From: a bacterium
GTDB taxonomy: Bacteria; UBP13; UBA5359
Direction of reading: 5' to 3'
DNA length: 5,267 bases
NCBI GenBank assembly: GCA_028699365.1
Contig: JAQVUQ010000214.1
Coordinates: 1-5,267 of the forward strand
Below the pieces are notes generated by a model. The model made no database searches, was not told where the DNA came from, and was given only the letters and a program-made list of their open reading frames with translations. Each line of letters opens with the position of its first letter. Within the stretch, counting starts at the first letter, position 1. Positions 1 through 5,267 of the stretch are shown one piece after another. The translations under genes were made by a program, and so were the position numbers.

Positions 1-158
1 ATGCAACCTGATGATCTTAGTTCCTTCTCTGCCTGGTCAAGGCGTTCTCGGCTGCGGCTCAAAACGCAGACATTGTCCCCCTCAAGCAGATGTCTGCGTG
101 CAATCTCTAGGCCTAAGCCCGAACTACCTCCAGTAATCAATGTAATACTCTTATTCAT
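1..158 (-). CDS. Short-chain dehydrogenase/reductase, N-terminal fragment (runs off the left edge)
   Basis: This is the first 52 codons of a minus-strand gene that continues beyond base 1. The protein opens with MNKSITLITGGSSGLG, which is the first beta strand and the TGxxxGxG dinucleotide-binding motif of classical SDR enzymes (T9, G10, G14, G16). A helix and a second strand ending in VLSRSRERL follow. An Arg just after the second strand (R35) is the usual sign of NADP(H) preference; that is family knowledge, not proof. These enzymes are cytoplasmic oxidoreductases acting on alcohol/ketone or sugar substrates. The substrate cannot be told because the catalytic Ser-Tyr-Lys region lies outside the window. 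The start at 158 is firm because an AAGGAG box sits 7 bases upstream. The gene follows the HAD phosphatase gene in the same direction after 66 bases, so a shared transcript is likely. Confidence 0.9.
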   Translation of the reverse strand, partial: MNKSITLITGGSSGLGLEIARRHLLEGDNVCVLSRSRERLDQAEKELRSSGC

Positions 159-165
159 TGCTTTT

Positions 166-171
166 CTCCTT
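166..171 (-). promoter_or_regulatory. Strong Shine-Dalgarno site of the SDR gene
   Basis: On the minus strand this reads AAGGAG, extended by a run of A upstream, with 7 bases to the ATG at 158. It fixes the SDR start. The neighbouring HAD, recombinase, zincin and ATPase genes have nothing comparable. Confidence 0.8.
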
Positions 172-224
172 TTTATCCTTATTAGGTTTCTCATCATAAA
201 CTATTTCTGAATGATAAGCAGTCA

Positions 225-1016
225 CTACTGGCACTCTTGAAGTATCTCTCGTAGCGCAAGGACCAATTCATAGTCCGTCTCAACTGGAAAAACCCTTCTA
301 GCTATCCTACGAAGAGCGGCAGGCGCTGCATTGAAGGTATAAGCATAATCTGAGTAGGCAGCACATTCAATATCATTGTGAGAATCGCCTAAATAGTGTA
401 TCTTGACTTGATTGCGGGCAAAACCTAGATACTTAAGTAATACAGGTATGAAAGAAGCCTTATTCGTGTCAGCAGGAGATATCTCCGAGTAACACATGTT
501 TGATCGTGTGCAATTGATACTTGCAGGGGATAGAGCCAATTCAAAGGTATCAAGCGACTTCTTATGACCCATTGCCGTCATCTTCAAAACATTTGAAGGA
601 TGCATTACAGTAAGTACCTCAGGGGTCATTCCAGTCACCATAGCTTCGTGCTCCACTGTCGCATCAAGTCTTGTAACCCACCAACCTTCAGCAGTATATA
701 TACTGAGAGCAAGGTCATGCCTTGTTGAGATGTCTATAACATCATCAACCACAGTTTGGTCGAAGACACGTATTTGCGAAGGCATTGCCCAGTTTTCCTC
801 ACAAAGAGCGGCACCATTTAGGGCTATCGTAGGCACAAACGGCAATGCTCCACTAAGGGCATTCTGCACTCCACGTGGGTGTCGTGCTGAATTGATCACA
901 AGGCGACGTTCAGCGGCAATTGGAGACAGTAACACGGCGATAGCCTCAGGTAACACACTCTGTTTGCCCCTGATGAGTGTTCCGTCCAGATCAACCATGA
1001 GCAATGAATCTTCCAT
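225..1016 (-). CDS. HAD-superfamily hydrolase, IIB (Cof/sugar-phosphatase-like) type
   Basis: This is a probable cytoplasmic Mg-dependent phosphatase of about 263 residues, a normal length for HAD-IIB enzymes. Numbered from the ATG at 1016, motif I is VDLDGTL with nucleophile D9 and acid/base D11. Motif II is the Ser of VINSAR (S43), and an NGA signature typical of Cof-like members is at 67-69. The motif III Lys is probably K186 in DTNKASF. Motif IV is GDSHND (210-215), followed by the usual A-x-x-S-D-Y and N-A-A-P segments. All catalytic positions are present, so the enzyme looks intact. The likely substrate is a sugar phosphate or similar small phosphomonoester, but this cannot be specified. 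In-frame ATGs also exist at 1037 (7 residues longer) and 998. I prefer 1016 because a GGTGG box lies just upstream and D9 is close to the N-terminus. The TAG stop is followed at once by an in-frame TGA. The SDR gene lies 66 bases downstream. Confidence 0.88.
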   Translation of the reverse strand: MEDSLLMVDLDGTLIRGKQSVLPEAIAVLLSPIAAERRLVINSARHPRGVQNALSGALPFVPTIALNGAALCEENWAMPSQIRVFDQTVVDDVIDISTRHDLALSIYTAEGWWVTRLDATVEHEAMVTGMTPEVLTVMHPSNVLKMTAMGHKKSLDTFELALSPASINCTRSNMCYSEISPADTNKASFIPVLLKYLGFARNQVKIHYLGDSHNDIECAAYSDYAYTFNAAPAALRRIARRVFPVETDYELVLALREILQECQ

Positions 1017-1350
1017 TGTCCACCATATTCTGCACATTCACCACGAGCAATCGGCCCTCCATGTCCTATTGAAGGCGATTGTGCAATCTCTTTGTTTCCC
1101 TTGATCTTATTTCTATCGATGGCTGTTTCTGTCATCTCTTTCATCAAATACTAAATATTCTATGTAGCCATTACGATCAATATACCATATGTTTCAACAA
1201 ACACCAAGGCATATGTCATAGGCTCATAGGCGGACAGGAATTCCGTAAACATACCCCAAAGGAGAGTCATATTGGTAATTGGAAGCAAATTCCGAGAAGG
1301 ACATTTGCACATTGGTGCATTGGGAAATCCTATGAAGATAAACAACTCAT

Positions 1351-1381
1351 AAAAAAGGCTAAAAGAAGGGATTTTTGCCTT
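1351..1381 (-). terminator. Possible intrinsic terminator (minus strand)
   Basis: Read on the minus strand, AAGGC with a TTTT/AAAA continuation forms a stem of nine pairs with one T-T mismatch around a 7-base loop. Six T follow directly (plus-strand A run at 1351-1356). On the plus strand the hairpin has no T tract, so the orientation is minus. The stem has only three G-C pairs and is weak. The nearest minus-strand gene upstream is the recombinase, which ends about 350 bases earlier, so its transcript would have to run antisense through the small gene first. Confidence 0.35.
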
Positions 1382-1462
1382 GGGAAACACCTGTCCCTGA
1401 CGCAGCTTGGGCCTTATGTCCACTGCTTACAGTACCTCTTCAATTGATAATTAGCTTCTTTC

Positions 1463-1480
1463 GGCAACATCTCCCAGCTT
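1463..1480 (+). repeat. Direct repeat copy 1 (GGCAACATCTCCC core)
   Basis: The 13-base core GGCAACATCTCCC recurs exactly at 4203-4215. Extending each copy to 18 bases gives 16 matches. The two copies point the same way and bracket the small gene, recombinase and zincin. They could be attachment-site remnants or a binding motif. With about 14 million base pairs of positions to compare, a match of this quality is expected about 0.2-0.3 times by chance, so the significance is modest. Confidence 0.4.
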
Positions 1481-1522
1481 GTTTGTCAGCTTTTCTCGTC
1501 TGTAAAATGAGGAGTATAGAAC

Positions 1523-1528
1523 AAGGAG
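1523..1528 (+). promoter_or_regulatory. Strong Shine-Dalgarno site of the 64-residue protein
   Basis: AAGGAG lies 5 bases before the ATG at 1534. It decides that start over the in-frame ATG at 1507, which has no such site, and it is the best evidence that this small gene is real. Confidence 0.75.
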
Positions 1529-1533
1529 TAATA

Positions 1534-1728
1534 ATGCCTACATCGTATGGTAACAACGCACAGCAAACCCCTGAATCCCTAGAATACAAGCATCTCAAAA
1601 CAAATGACGACATAATAGATATGGCTGCTACTCTTTTTGCCAATCTCTTCTGGCAACAGTACCTGGACCAGAGACGATCTCAAAACAAAAGAAACTGCAA
1701 TGACAAAGTAAACTACGTTTGGGCTTAA
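1534..1728 (+). CDS. Small protein of unknown function (64 aa)
   Basis: I do not recognise this protein. It opens with a polar, probably flexible stretch (MPTSYGNNAQQTPES). A helix-prone central part follows, roughly residues 26-48 (DIIDMAATLFANLFWQQYLD), with an amphipathic pattern of Phe, Leu, Trp and Tyr. The tail is basic and Asn-rich (QRRSQNKRN) and ends VNYVWA. There is no signal peptide, zinc motif or clear membrane segment. The shape, one short amphipathic helix plus a charged tail, would suit a small partner or DNA-associated accessory protein, but that is a guess. The start is supported by a very good ribosome binding site. The gene is convergent with the serine recombinase, and its TAA at 1726-1728 directly abuts the recombinase stop. 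It may therefore be cargo or an accessory of the same mobile unit. Confidence 0.65.
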   Translation: MPTSYGNNAQQTPESLEYKHLKTNDDIIDMAATLFANLFWQQYLDQRRSQNKRNCNDKVNYVWA

Positions 1729-3330
1729 TTATTTTAACCGATGCTTCTTATACGATGCTATTTCACTTAGCTGACTTTTTATCGTTGTCATATACTCCTG
1801 GTTTCTTAAAAGTTGTATAAGTGTCGGGATGGGCCACCAATCCATCGTTATTATAACTTTCTGTGTATCATGAAGAGATTGAATTAAATCGGTCGGGATA
1901 GCTCGAACGATTTTTTGATTCTCTACCAGAAACTTATCCCAGAACAATGCCAGATATTGCCTTTTTACTTCATAGGATGCCCCTTTGTAAGCCAGATAGA
2001 TATTCCGTGAGAGTTTGAGAATCTCGTATACCGAATCCAGGTCAAGCTCCTTCTGATTATCTAAATCATCGATATGCTCCTGGATCGATGATAGCTCTTT
2101 CATAAATCTTGCTCTTAATCTTTTGAAATCATCATCCGAGATCACGCCATCAAGAAGCTTCTCTTCCGCCTTATTTCGCTTGATCTCAATAGCCTTCTTC
2201 TGGTTATAGAGAATCTGTTTCTTTACATCAATATTTTCGCGCTCTTCCAGATAAACCATTCGCAATTTATCAACAAGTAGATTGGAAAAGCTTTTGCTAA
2301 ACTGTAAACCCTTAAAGCACTCTTCCACATCTCTTTCAAGGACTGATATCTCAATGTGCTGCTTGCGGTTACTATGCTGCCTTGATGAGCAATGATAATA
2401 GGCCACTTTCTTTTTGGGATGAGTTTCTGCTGTATAACGCTGACCGCATTGGTTACAGTAAACAAATCCGCGCAGGAGAAAACTGTGTTTTCGCCGGCGA
2501 CAGGCATGAAGATTATGCGTATCCATTATTTGTAAAATCCGTTTATGTTCCTGCATAGTAACCATAGGTTTATGTTTCCCTTGACGTTCTTGACCGTTCC
2601 ATCGCATTATGCCAGCATAATAAGGATTTTTTAACATCATAGTAATGACGCTATGCGGAATCTTCTTTCCATATTTTGAGCGCAAGCCTTTCTCATAGAG
2701 AATATCATTGACCTCATCAGCCGAATAGTTACCGGTGAGATATAACTTAAGGCCCTCTCTCACAAGATCCCAATTCTTAGGGTCTTCCTTAATAGTCTTA
2801 ACCGTTCGATTATCATCAGAACACGCTTCATATTCAGCGTTGATATATCCAAGAGGCGCCCAACCTGGCCACCAGCCTTGATTGAATCTCTCCTGCATTC
2901 CGCGCCTTATTTTGCGAGAATTTATATCGGATTGAAACTGATTGACGCTAGCAAGTATGGTATCGATCATCTTTCCTTCCGGACTATCATCAAGCATAGG
3001 TTGAGCGACTGAGATAAGCTTGATTTTGGCTTTCTGGAGGGTAGCTTTGATCGTAAGATGATCCTTAGTATTTCGAGCCAACCTATCGGTCTCTTGAACG
3101 ATAACAGCACTCAACGAGATATCCTTATTGCATCTTGAGAGCATCTCTGTAAGAGCCGGTCTATTGATGGTGGTTCCGCTTTTGCCTTCGTCACGGTATA
3201 CACCTATGATCTTATAGCCATTGCTCTGAGCAAATTCAGAGCAGAGCTTTTCTTGGGCGTCTAATGAGAACCCCTTATCTGCCTGTTCCTCTGTGGATAC
3301 ACGGCAGTAAATAAAGCAATTGTTTGTCAT
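1729..3330 (-). CDS. Large serine recombinase (site-specific integrase/resolvase family)
   Basis: This 533-residue DNA recombinase cuts and rejoins DNA through a serine nucleophile, and would integrate, excise or invert a segment between two attachment sites. The N-terminal resolvase domain (about 3-150) shows YCRVSTEEQ with R10 and nucleophile S12, SGTTINRPAL at 51-60, and ETDRLAR at 80-86 carrying the two conserved arginines. A 'recombinase' DNA-binding domain covers about 155-265 (WAPLGY, LKNPYYAG). A zinc-ribbon-like segment follows (C292, C295, C314), then a Lys/Glu-rich coiled-coil region at about 355-430, and a C-terminal part ending at RLK. Order and length match functional large serine recombinases, and I see no frameshift. 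The usual fourth zinc cysteine is not obvious; H325 may serve. The ATG at 3330 has no good Shine-Dalgarno site, but the catalytic core begins right after it. It lies downstream of the zincin in the same direction and ends flush against the convergent 64-residue gene. Confidence 0.95.
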   Translation of the reverse strand: MTNNCFIYCRVSTEEQADKGFSLDAQEKLCSEFAQSNGYKIIGVYRDEGKSGTTINRPALTEMLSRCNKDISLSAVIVQETDRLARNTKDHLTIKATLQKAKIKLISVAQPMLDDSPEGKMIDTILASVNQFQSDINSRKIRRGMQERFNQGWWPGWAPLGYINAEYEACSDDNRTVKTIKEDPKNWDLVREGLKLYLTGNYSADEVNDILYEKGLRSKYGKKIPHSVITMMLKNPYYAGIMRWNGQERQGKHKPMVTMQEHKRILQIMDTHNLHACRRRKHSFLLRGFVYCNQCGQRYTAETHPKKKVAYYHCSSRQHSNRKQHIEISVLERDVEECFKGLQFSKSFSNLLVDKLRMVYLEERENIDVKKQILYNQKKAIEIKRNKAEEKLLDGVISDDDFKRLRARFMKELSSIQEHIDDLDNQKELDLDSVYEILKLSRNIYLAYKGASYEVKRQYLALFWDKFLVENQKIVRAIPTDLIQSLHDTQKVIITMDWWPIPTLIQLLRNQEYMTTIKSQLSEIASYKKHRLK

Positions 3331-3353
3331 AATACTCTGGATTAATAATTGAC

Positions 3354-3443
3354 TTATTGTTCGGAATCAGAATCTACCAAACGATCTTCATATTGTAAAT
3401 AGACATCATAAGTTTTCTGGCTAGCGCAAACCGGAATGTTTGA
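3354..3443 (-). other. In-frame open extension beyond the zincin TAG stop
   Basis: After the TAG at 3444-3446 the same frame stays open for 29 codons, beginning SNIPVCASQKTYDVYLQYED and ending DSDSEQ, before a TAA at 3354-3356. The tail is acidic and hydrophilic, like the linkers of this protein class. It may be the remnant of a once longer protein cut by a nonsense mutation, or a read-through tail. An open run of this length has roughly a one in four chance of occurring at random, so this is only suggestive. Confidence 0.3.
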
Positions 3444-4064
3444 CTATTGCTTGACGCCTAATATTTTCGCAATCATTTTTGTGTTATTAGATACCGTTTT
3501 TGAAGTTTCCGCCTGCCATGCTTCATAGACCAGATCTTCTATCTTTTGCCAAAGAAGCGTGTTTTTTGGCGAAAGCTCTCCTTTGATAGGCTGGCCTATT
3601 CTATTAGCCCACCGGAGCCGAAGGAAGTATATAATGACATCGTTCGTATTATCGGACATTTTGCTTAATGGGATTGTTTGCAGATGAAATCTTTCGGAAA
3701 GCTTACGTATAAACCATCTTATCCCCATGAACTCTTTGCACATCAGGCGCTCGATCCTTTCATCTTCAAGAACATTGGCTATCACATGAATACTTTCCGG
3801 TAGTATCCCTAATGCGGTAAATCGGCTATGTCCAGCTTCATGAGCTATGAGAGCTTTCGTTAGATAATATTGCTCGTTAAACGAAACATCGAATATGCTG
3901 GGATTGACAACGATCTCTTTTGCAGTGTGATCGCAATAGCCAATCGGACAACGATTAAGATCGGGCTCCAGAATCACATGATAAGGGTGATCGCCTTGTA
4001 TTACCTTACCAAAGGCTTCTAAGGATTCTTTGTTACCTTCCGTTTCGTACCATGGGATGTTCAT
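3444..4064 (-). CDS. HEAGH zincin metallopeptidase-like protein (CobT/VWA-associated type), apparently lacking the VWA domain
   Basis: This 206-residue probable zinc-binding protein has the zincin helix HEAGH at 75-79 (H75, E76, H79). A second helix, NVLEDERIE at 97-105, probably supplies the third ligand (E100 is the best candidate). This HExxH plus N-x-L-E-D arrangement is what I recall from the metallopeptidase-like N-terminal part of CobT-like proteins with a C-terminal von Willebrand A domain. An upstream CPIGYCDH segment (39-46) adds Cys and His residues. No signal peptide or membrane segment is visible, so it should be cytoplasmic. Related proteins normally continue through an acidic linker into a VWA domain; here a TAG follows ILGVKQ. 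The gene may be truncated, or it may encode a stand-alone zincin. The start at 4064 is the only ATG after an in-frame TGA and has no clear ribosome binding site. The recombinase starts about 110 bases downstream in the same direction, so co-transcription is plausible. Confidence 0.78.
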   Translation of the reverse strand: MNIPWYETEGNKESLEAFGKVIQGDHPYHVILEPDLNRCPIGYCDHTAKEIVVNPSIFDVSFNEQYYLTKALIAHEAGHSRFTALGILPESIHVIANVLEDERIERLMCKEFMGIRWFIRKLSERFHLQTIPLSKMSDNTNDVIIYFLRLRWANRIGQPIKGELSPKNTLLWQKIEDLVYEAWQAETSKTVSNNTKMIAKILGVKQ

Positions 4065-4146
4065 TGGTATATTTTCGTTTAATCATTTCTTCGGCTCTCA
4101 AATAAGCGCCTTTCCCTCTCGCTGATATTGAAAATAATAGAGCCAT
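4033..4146 (-). CDS. Possible 37-residue ORF overlapping the zincin start
   Basis: An ATG at 4144-4146 opens a 37-codon frame, MALLFSISARGKGAYLRAEE and on to MVRNGR, ending with TAA at 4033-4035. It overlaps the first 32 bases of the zincin gene in a different frame. The peptide is basic and helix-prone in its middle (AYLRAEEMIKRKY). There is no clear ribosome binding site or known motif. It could be a leader that couples translation to the zincin, whose own start lacks a Shine-Dalgarno site, or simply a chance ORF. Confidence 0.22.
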   Translation of the reverse strand: MALLFSISARGKGAYLRAEEMIKRKYTNEHPMVRNGR

Positions 4147-4178
4147 AATCTTAGGTTAGCTTACTCAGAGAGATGAGC

Positions 4179-4220
4179 AAGGCAGGATGTTTTGCCACTT
4201 ATGGCAACATCTCCCGCCTT
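4179..4220. repeat. Imperfect 18-base inverted repeat upstream of the ATPase gene
   Basis: The left arm at 4179-4196 and right arm at 4203-4220 pair at 14 of 18 positions across a 6-base spacer (ACTTAT). The outer five and inner five base pairs are perfect (AAGGC/GCCTT and TTGCC/GGCAA). There is no T tract, so it is not a normal terminator. Its place between divergent genes, 35 bases before the ATPase ATG, suits an operator or a recombinase or relaxase site. The right arm is also the second copy of the direct repeat. Confidence 0.5.
4203..4220 (+). repeat. Direct repeat copy 2 (GGCAACATCTCCC core)
   Basis: This copy matches the one at 1463-1480 exactly over the first 13 bases and at 16 of 18 overall, in the same orientation. 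It doubles as the right arm of the inverted repeat. If the pair marks element ends, the enclosed unit is about 2.74 kb and holds the small gene, recombinase and zincin, leaving the ATPase outside. Confidence 0.4.
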
Positions 4221-4254
4221 ACATAGGCACTATTGGCAGGCTTATGATTTCCTT

Positions 4255-5267
4255 ATGGAGATAATAGACAATGATAAGAATACGATCACCCCCTTTGCGG
4301 TCACAGATTTTAGAGACGTTATAGATACTTTCGGCATCAAGTCCAAAGATCGCCAGGGGCATATGTATATCATCGGGAAGAGCGGGACTGGTAAGACCAC
4401 TCTCATCGAGAATATGATTGTTTCCGACATATTAGACGGAAACGGTCTTGCTGTTATTGATCCGCATGGTGATATGGCGGAAAACCTTTTGAATTTCATA
4501 CCGGAGAGAAGAATCAAAGATGTGGTATTCTTCAATCCGACGGACATTGAATACCCGATAGCTTTCAATCCGTTAGGAAAAGTCGATCCAGATCTTAGAC
4601 ACCTTGTAGCCTCTGGACTGATCTCTGTCTTTAAAAAGATATGGGAAGAATCCTGGGGGCCAAGATTAGAATATATTTTATTGAACTCGTTATTAGCTCT
4701 TCTTGAATATCCGGGAAGCACGCTTCTTGACGTGCCAAAGCTATTGACTGACAAGCAATTCCGGGCTGATGTTCTAAGGCACGTTACCGATAAGCAGGTA
4801 ATTGATTTTTGGATATTGGAATTCGGCAAATACTCCGGATGGATGCGCTTGCAAGCTATCTCTCCGATCATGAATAAATTGGGGCAATTCATGGCAAGCG
4901 GAACACTCCGGAATATTGTCCGGCAGAGTCAGGGCGGTTTCAAAATCAGGCAAATTATGGATGAAGGAAAAATTCTGATAGTAAGCCTTGCTAAAGGGAT
5001 AATTGGAGAGAGCAACTGTTCTTTGCTCGGAGCCTTGATAGTAACCAGAATCATGCTGGCGGCAATGAGCCGAGCCAATACGTCTGTGGATAAGAGAAGA
5101 CCATTTTATCTTTATGTCGATGAAATCCATAACTTCTTGACGGTAGCTTTTGCAAATATCCTCTCCGAGTCCAGGAAATACGGGCTTAATCTTATTCTTG
5201 CCCACCAATATATTGATCAACTTGATACCTCTCTCAGATCAGCTATCTTCGGTAACGTGGGAACGGT
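4255..5267 (+). CDS. TraG/VirD4/HerA-like DNA-transfer ATPase, N-terminal part (runs off the right edge)
   Basis: The first 337 codons of a RecA-fold DNA-pumping ATPase are present. Walker A is GKSGTGKTT at 41-49. IDPHGD at 68-73 is the strand-end motif typical of TraG/TrwB-type proteins. FNPTDIEYPIAFNPL follows at about 94-108. Walker B is FYLYVDE at 284-290 with catalytic E290. The segment LILAHQ (313-318) carries the sensor Gln. Such proteins couple ATP hydrolysis to DNA movement in conjugation, type IV secretion or related export. Unlike classical VirD4/TraD, it has no N-terminal membrane helices: Walker A begins only 40 residues in, so this part is soluble. After Walker B it has IHNF where I recall FQNF in many relatives. 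The ATG at 4255 fits the expected N-terminus (MEIIDNDKNTITPF). The frame is open back to 4177, with another ATG at 4201 that would add 18 residues and begin inside the inverted repeat. Neither start has a good ribosome binding site. The gene is divergent from the zincin. Confidence 0.92.
   Translation, partial: MEIIDNDKNTITPFAVTDFRDVIDTFGIKSKDRQGHMYIIGKSGTGKTTLIENMIVSDILDGNGLAVIDPHGDMAENLLNFIPERRIKDVVFFNPTDIEYPIAFNPLGKVDPDLRHLVASGLISVFKKIWEESWGPRLEYILLNSLLALLEYPGSTLLDVPKLLTDKQFRADVLRHVTDKQVIDFWILEFGKYSGWMRLQAISPIMNKLGQFMASGTLRNIVRQSQGGFKIRQIMDEGKILIVSLAKGIIGESNCSLLGALIVTRIMLAAMSRANTSVDKRRPFYLYVDEIHNFLTVAFANILSESRKYGLNLILAHQYIDQLDTSLRSAIFGNVGT

Larger units (their letters stand above)
1038..1533. 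other. Long region without a convincing gene
   Basis: About 500 bases separate the HAD gene from the small plus-strand gene. Open frames cross it on both strands, but none has a good ribosome binding site, a recognisable motif or natural-looking composition. It holds a possible minus-strand terminator (1351-1381), a short tandem CATAGGC pair (1217-1223 and 1225-1231), and a copy of GGCAACATCTCCC (1463-1475). Ahead of the small gene is a possible promoter: TTGTCA at 1483-1488 and TAAAAT at 1503-1508. Its 14-base spacer is too short to trust. I found no tRNA-like or other RNA structure by eye. The stretch could be a junction scar between the metabolic flank and the mobile block, or decayed coding sequence. 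Confidence 0.5.

Noticed and set aside
1-210. Plus-strand open frame ending in a hydrophobic tail (LLFIAFLLFILIRFL)
   Set aside because: The minus strand encodes the SDR with a clear TGGSSGLG motif and ribosome binding site. The apparent membrane segment is the complement of the A-rich leader.
991-1062. 23-codon minus-strand ORF MEGRLLVVNVQNMVDNGRF, resembling the start of cysteine hydrolases
   Set aside because: It stops after 23 codons inside the HAD gene in another frame; the resemblance is too short and probably chance.
896-1147. Minus-strand frame with TTG/ATG starts upstream of the HAD gene (contains SIGHGGPIARGE)
   Set aside because: Its second half is a shadow of the HAD gene, there is no ribosome binding site, and the composition of the first 40 residues gives no recognisable motif. 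A leader or RiPP precursor cannot be supported.
1217-1231. Tandem CATAGGC pair, also found once at 4222-4228
   Set aside because: A 7-base word is too short; the copies are compatible with chance.
1251-1350. AAAGGAG followed by a TTG start and a 22-codon ORF, then a hairpin
   Set aside because: The ribosome binding site look-alike is attractive, but the peptide is tiny, uses a TTG start, and has no support beyond that.
1079-1447. Plus-strand open frame rich in Cys, His and Lys
   Set aside because: It starts inside the HAD upstream region with no ribosome binding site. It shows no domain, and its composition looks like non-coding translation.
4128-4149. TTGAAA and CATAAT as a promoter for the ATPase gene
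   Set aside because: The spacing between the two boxes is only 10 bases, far from the usual 16-18, so it is not a credible sigma-70 promoter.
4242-5220. Minus-strand open frames opposite the ATPase
   Set aside because: The plus strand carries an uninterrupted ATPase with Walker A and B motifs, so these are antisense shadows.

Overview
This looks like a bacterial chromosome fragment of moderate GC, with compact genes and a mobile or conjugative gene block at the right. The organism cannot be fixed from the sequence: no rRNA, tRNA or ribosomal gene is present. The short, soluble TraG/VirD4-like ATPase beside a large serine recombinase resembles what I recall from uncultured lineages such as Patescibacteria (CPR), but that is an inference.

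Left flank (1-1016, minus strand): an N-terminal fragment of a short-chain dehydrogenase/reductase (SDR) with a strong ribosome binding site, preceded by a complete HAD-IIB type phosphatase. They lie 66 bases apart in the same direction and could be co-transcribed. Both look like ordinary metabolic genes. Next comes a long stretch (about 1038-1533) with no convincing gene. It holds a possible minus-strand terminator and one copy of a 13-base repeat.

Middle (1534-4146): a 64-residue plus-strand protein of unknown function with a very good ribosome binding site runs tail to tail into a 533-residue large serine recombinase, with the two stop codons directly abutting. Upstream of the recombinase, in the same direction, is a 206-residue HEAGH zincin. 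It resembles the N-terminal part of CobT-like, von Willebrand-associated metallopeptidases but lacks the VWA half. Its TAG stop is followed by 29 further open in-frame codons. A weak 37-codon ORF overlaps its start.

Right (about 4147-5267): a divergent intergenic region contains an imperfect 18-base inverted repeat. One arm is the second copy of the repeat seen at 1463. It lies just before a plus-strand TraG/VirD4/HerA-type ATPase that runs off the window edge with intact Walker A and B motifs.

The recombinase would move or invert DNA, and the ATPase would pump DNA during conjugation or secretion. The zincin and the small protein are accessory genes without a proven role. The related repeats at 1463 and 4203 bracket the small gene, recombinase and zincin (about 2.74 kb) and could be element ends, but a match of this length could also arise by chance. 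I see no CRISPR array, RNA gene or insertion sequence.
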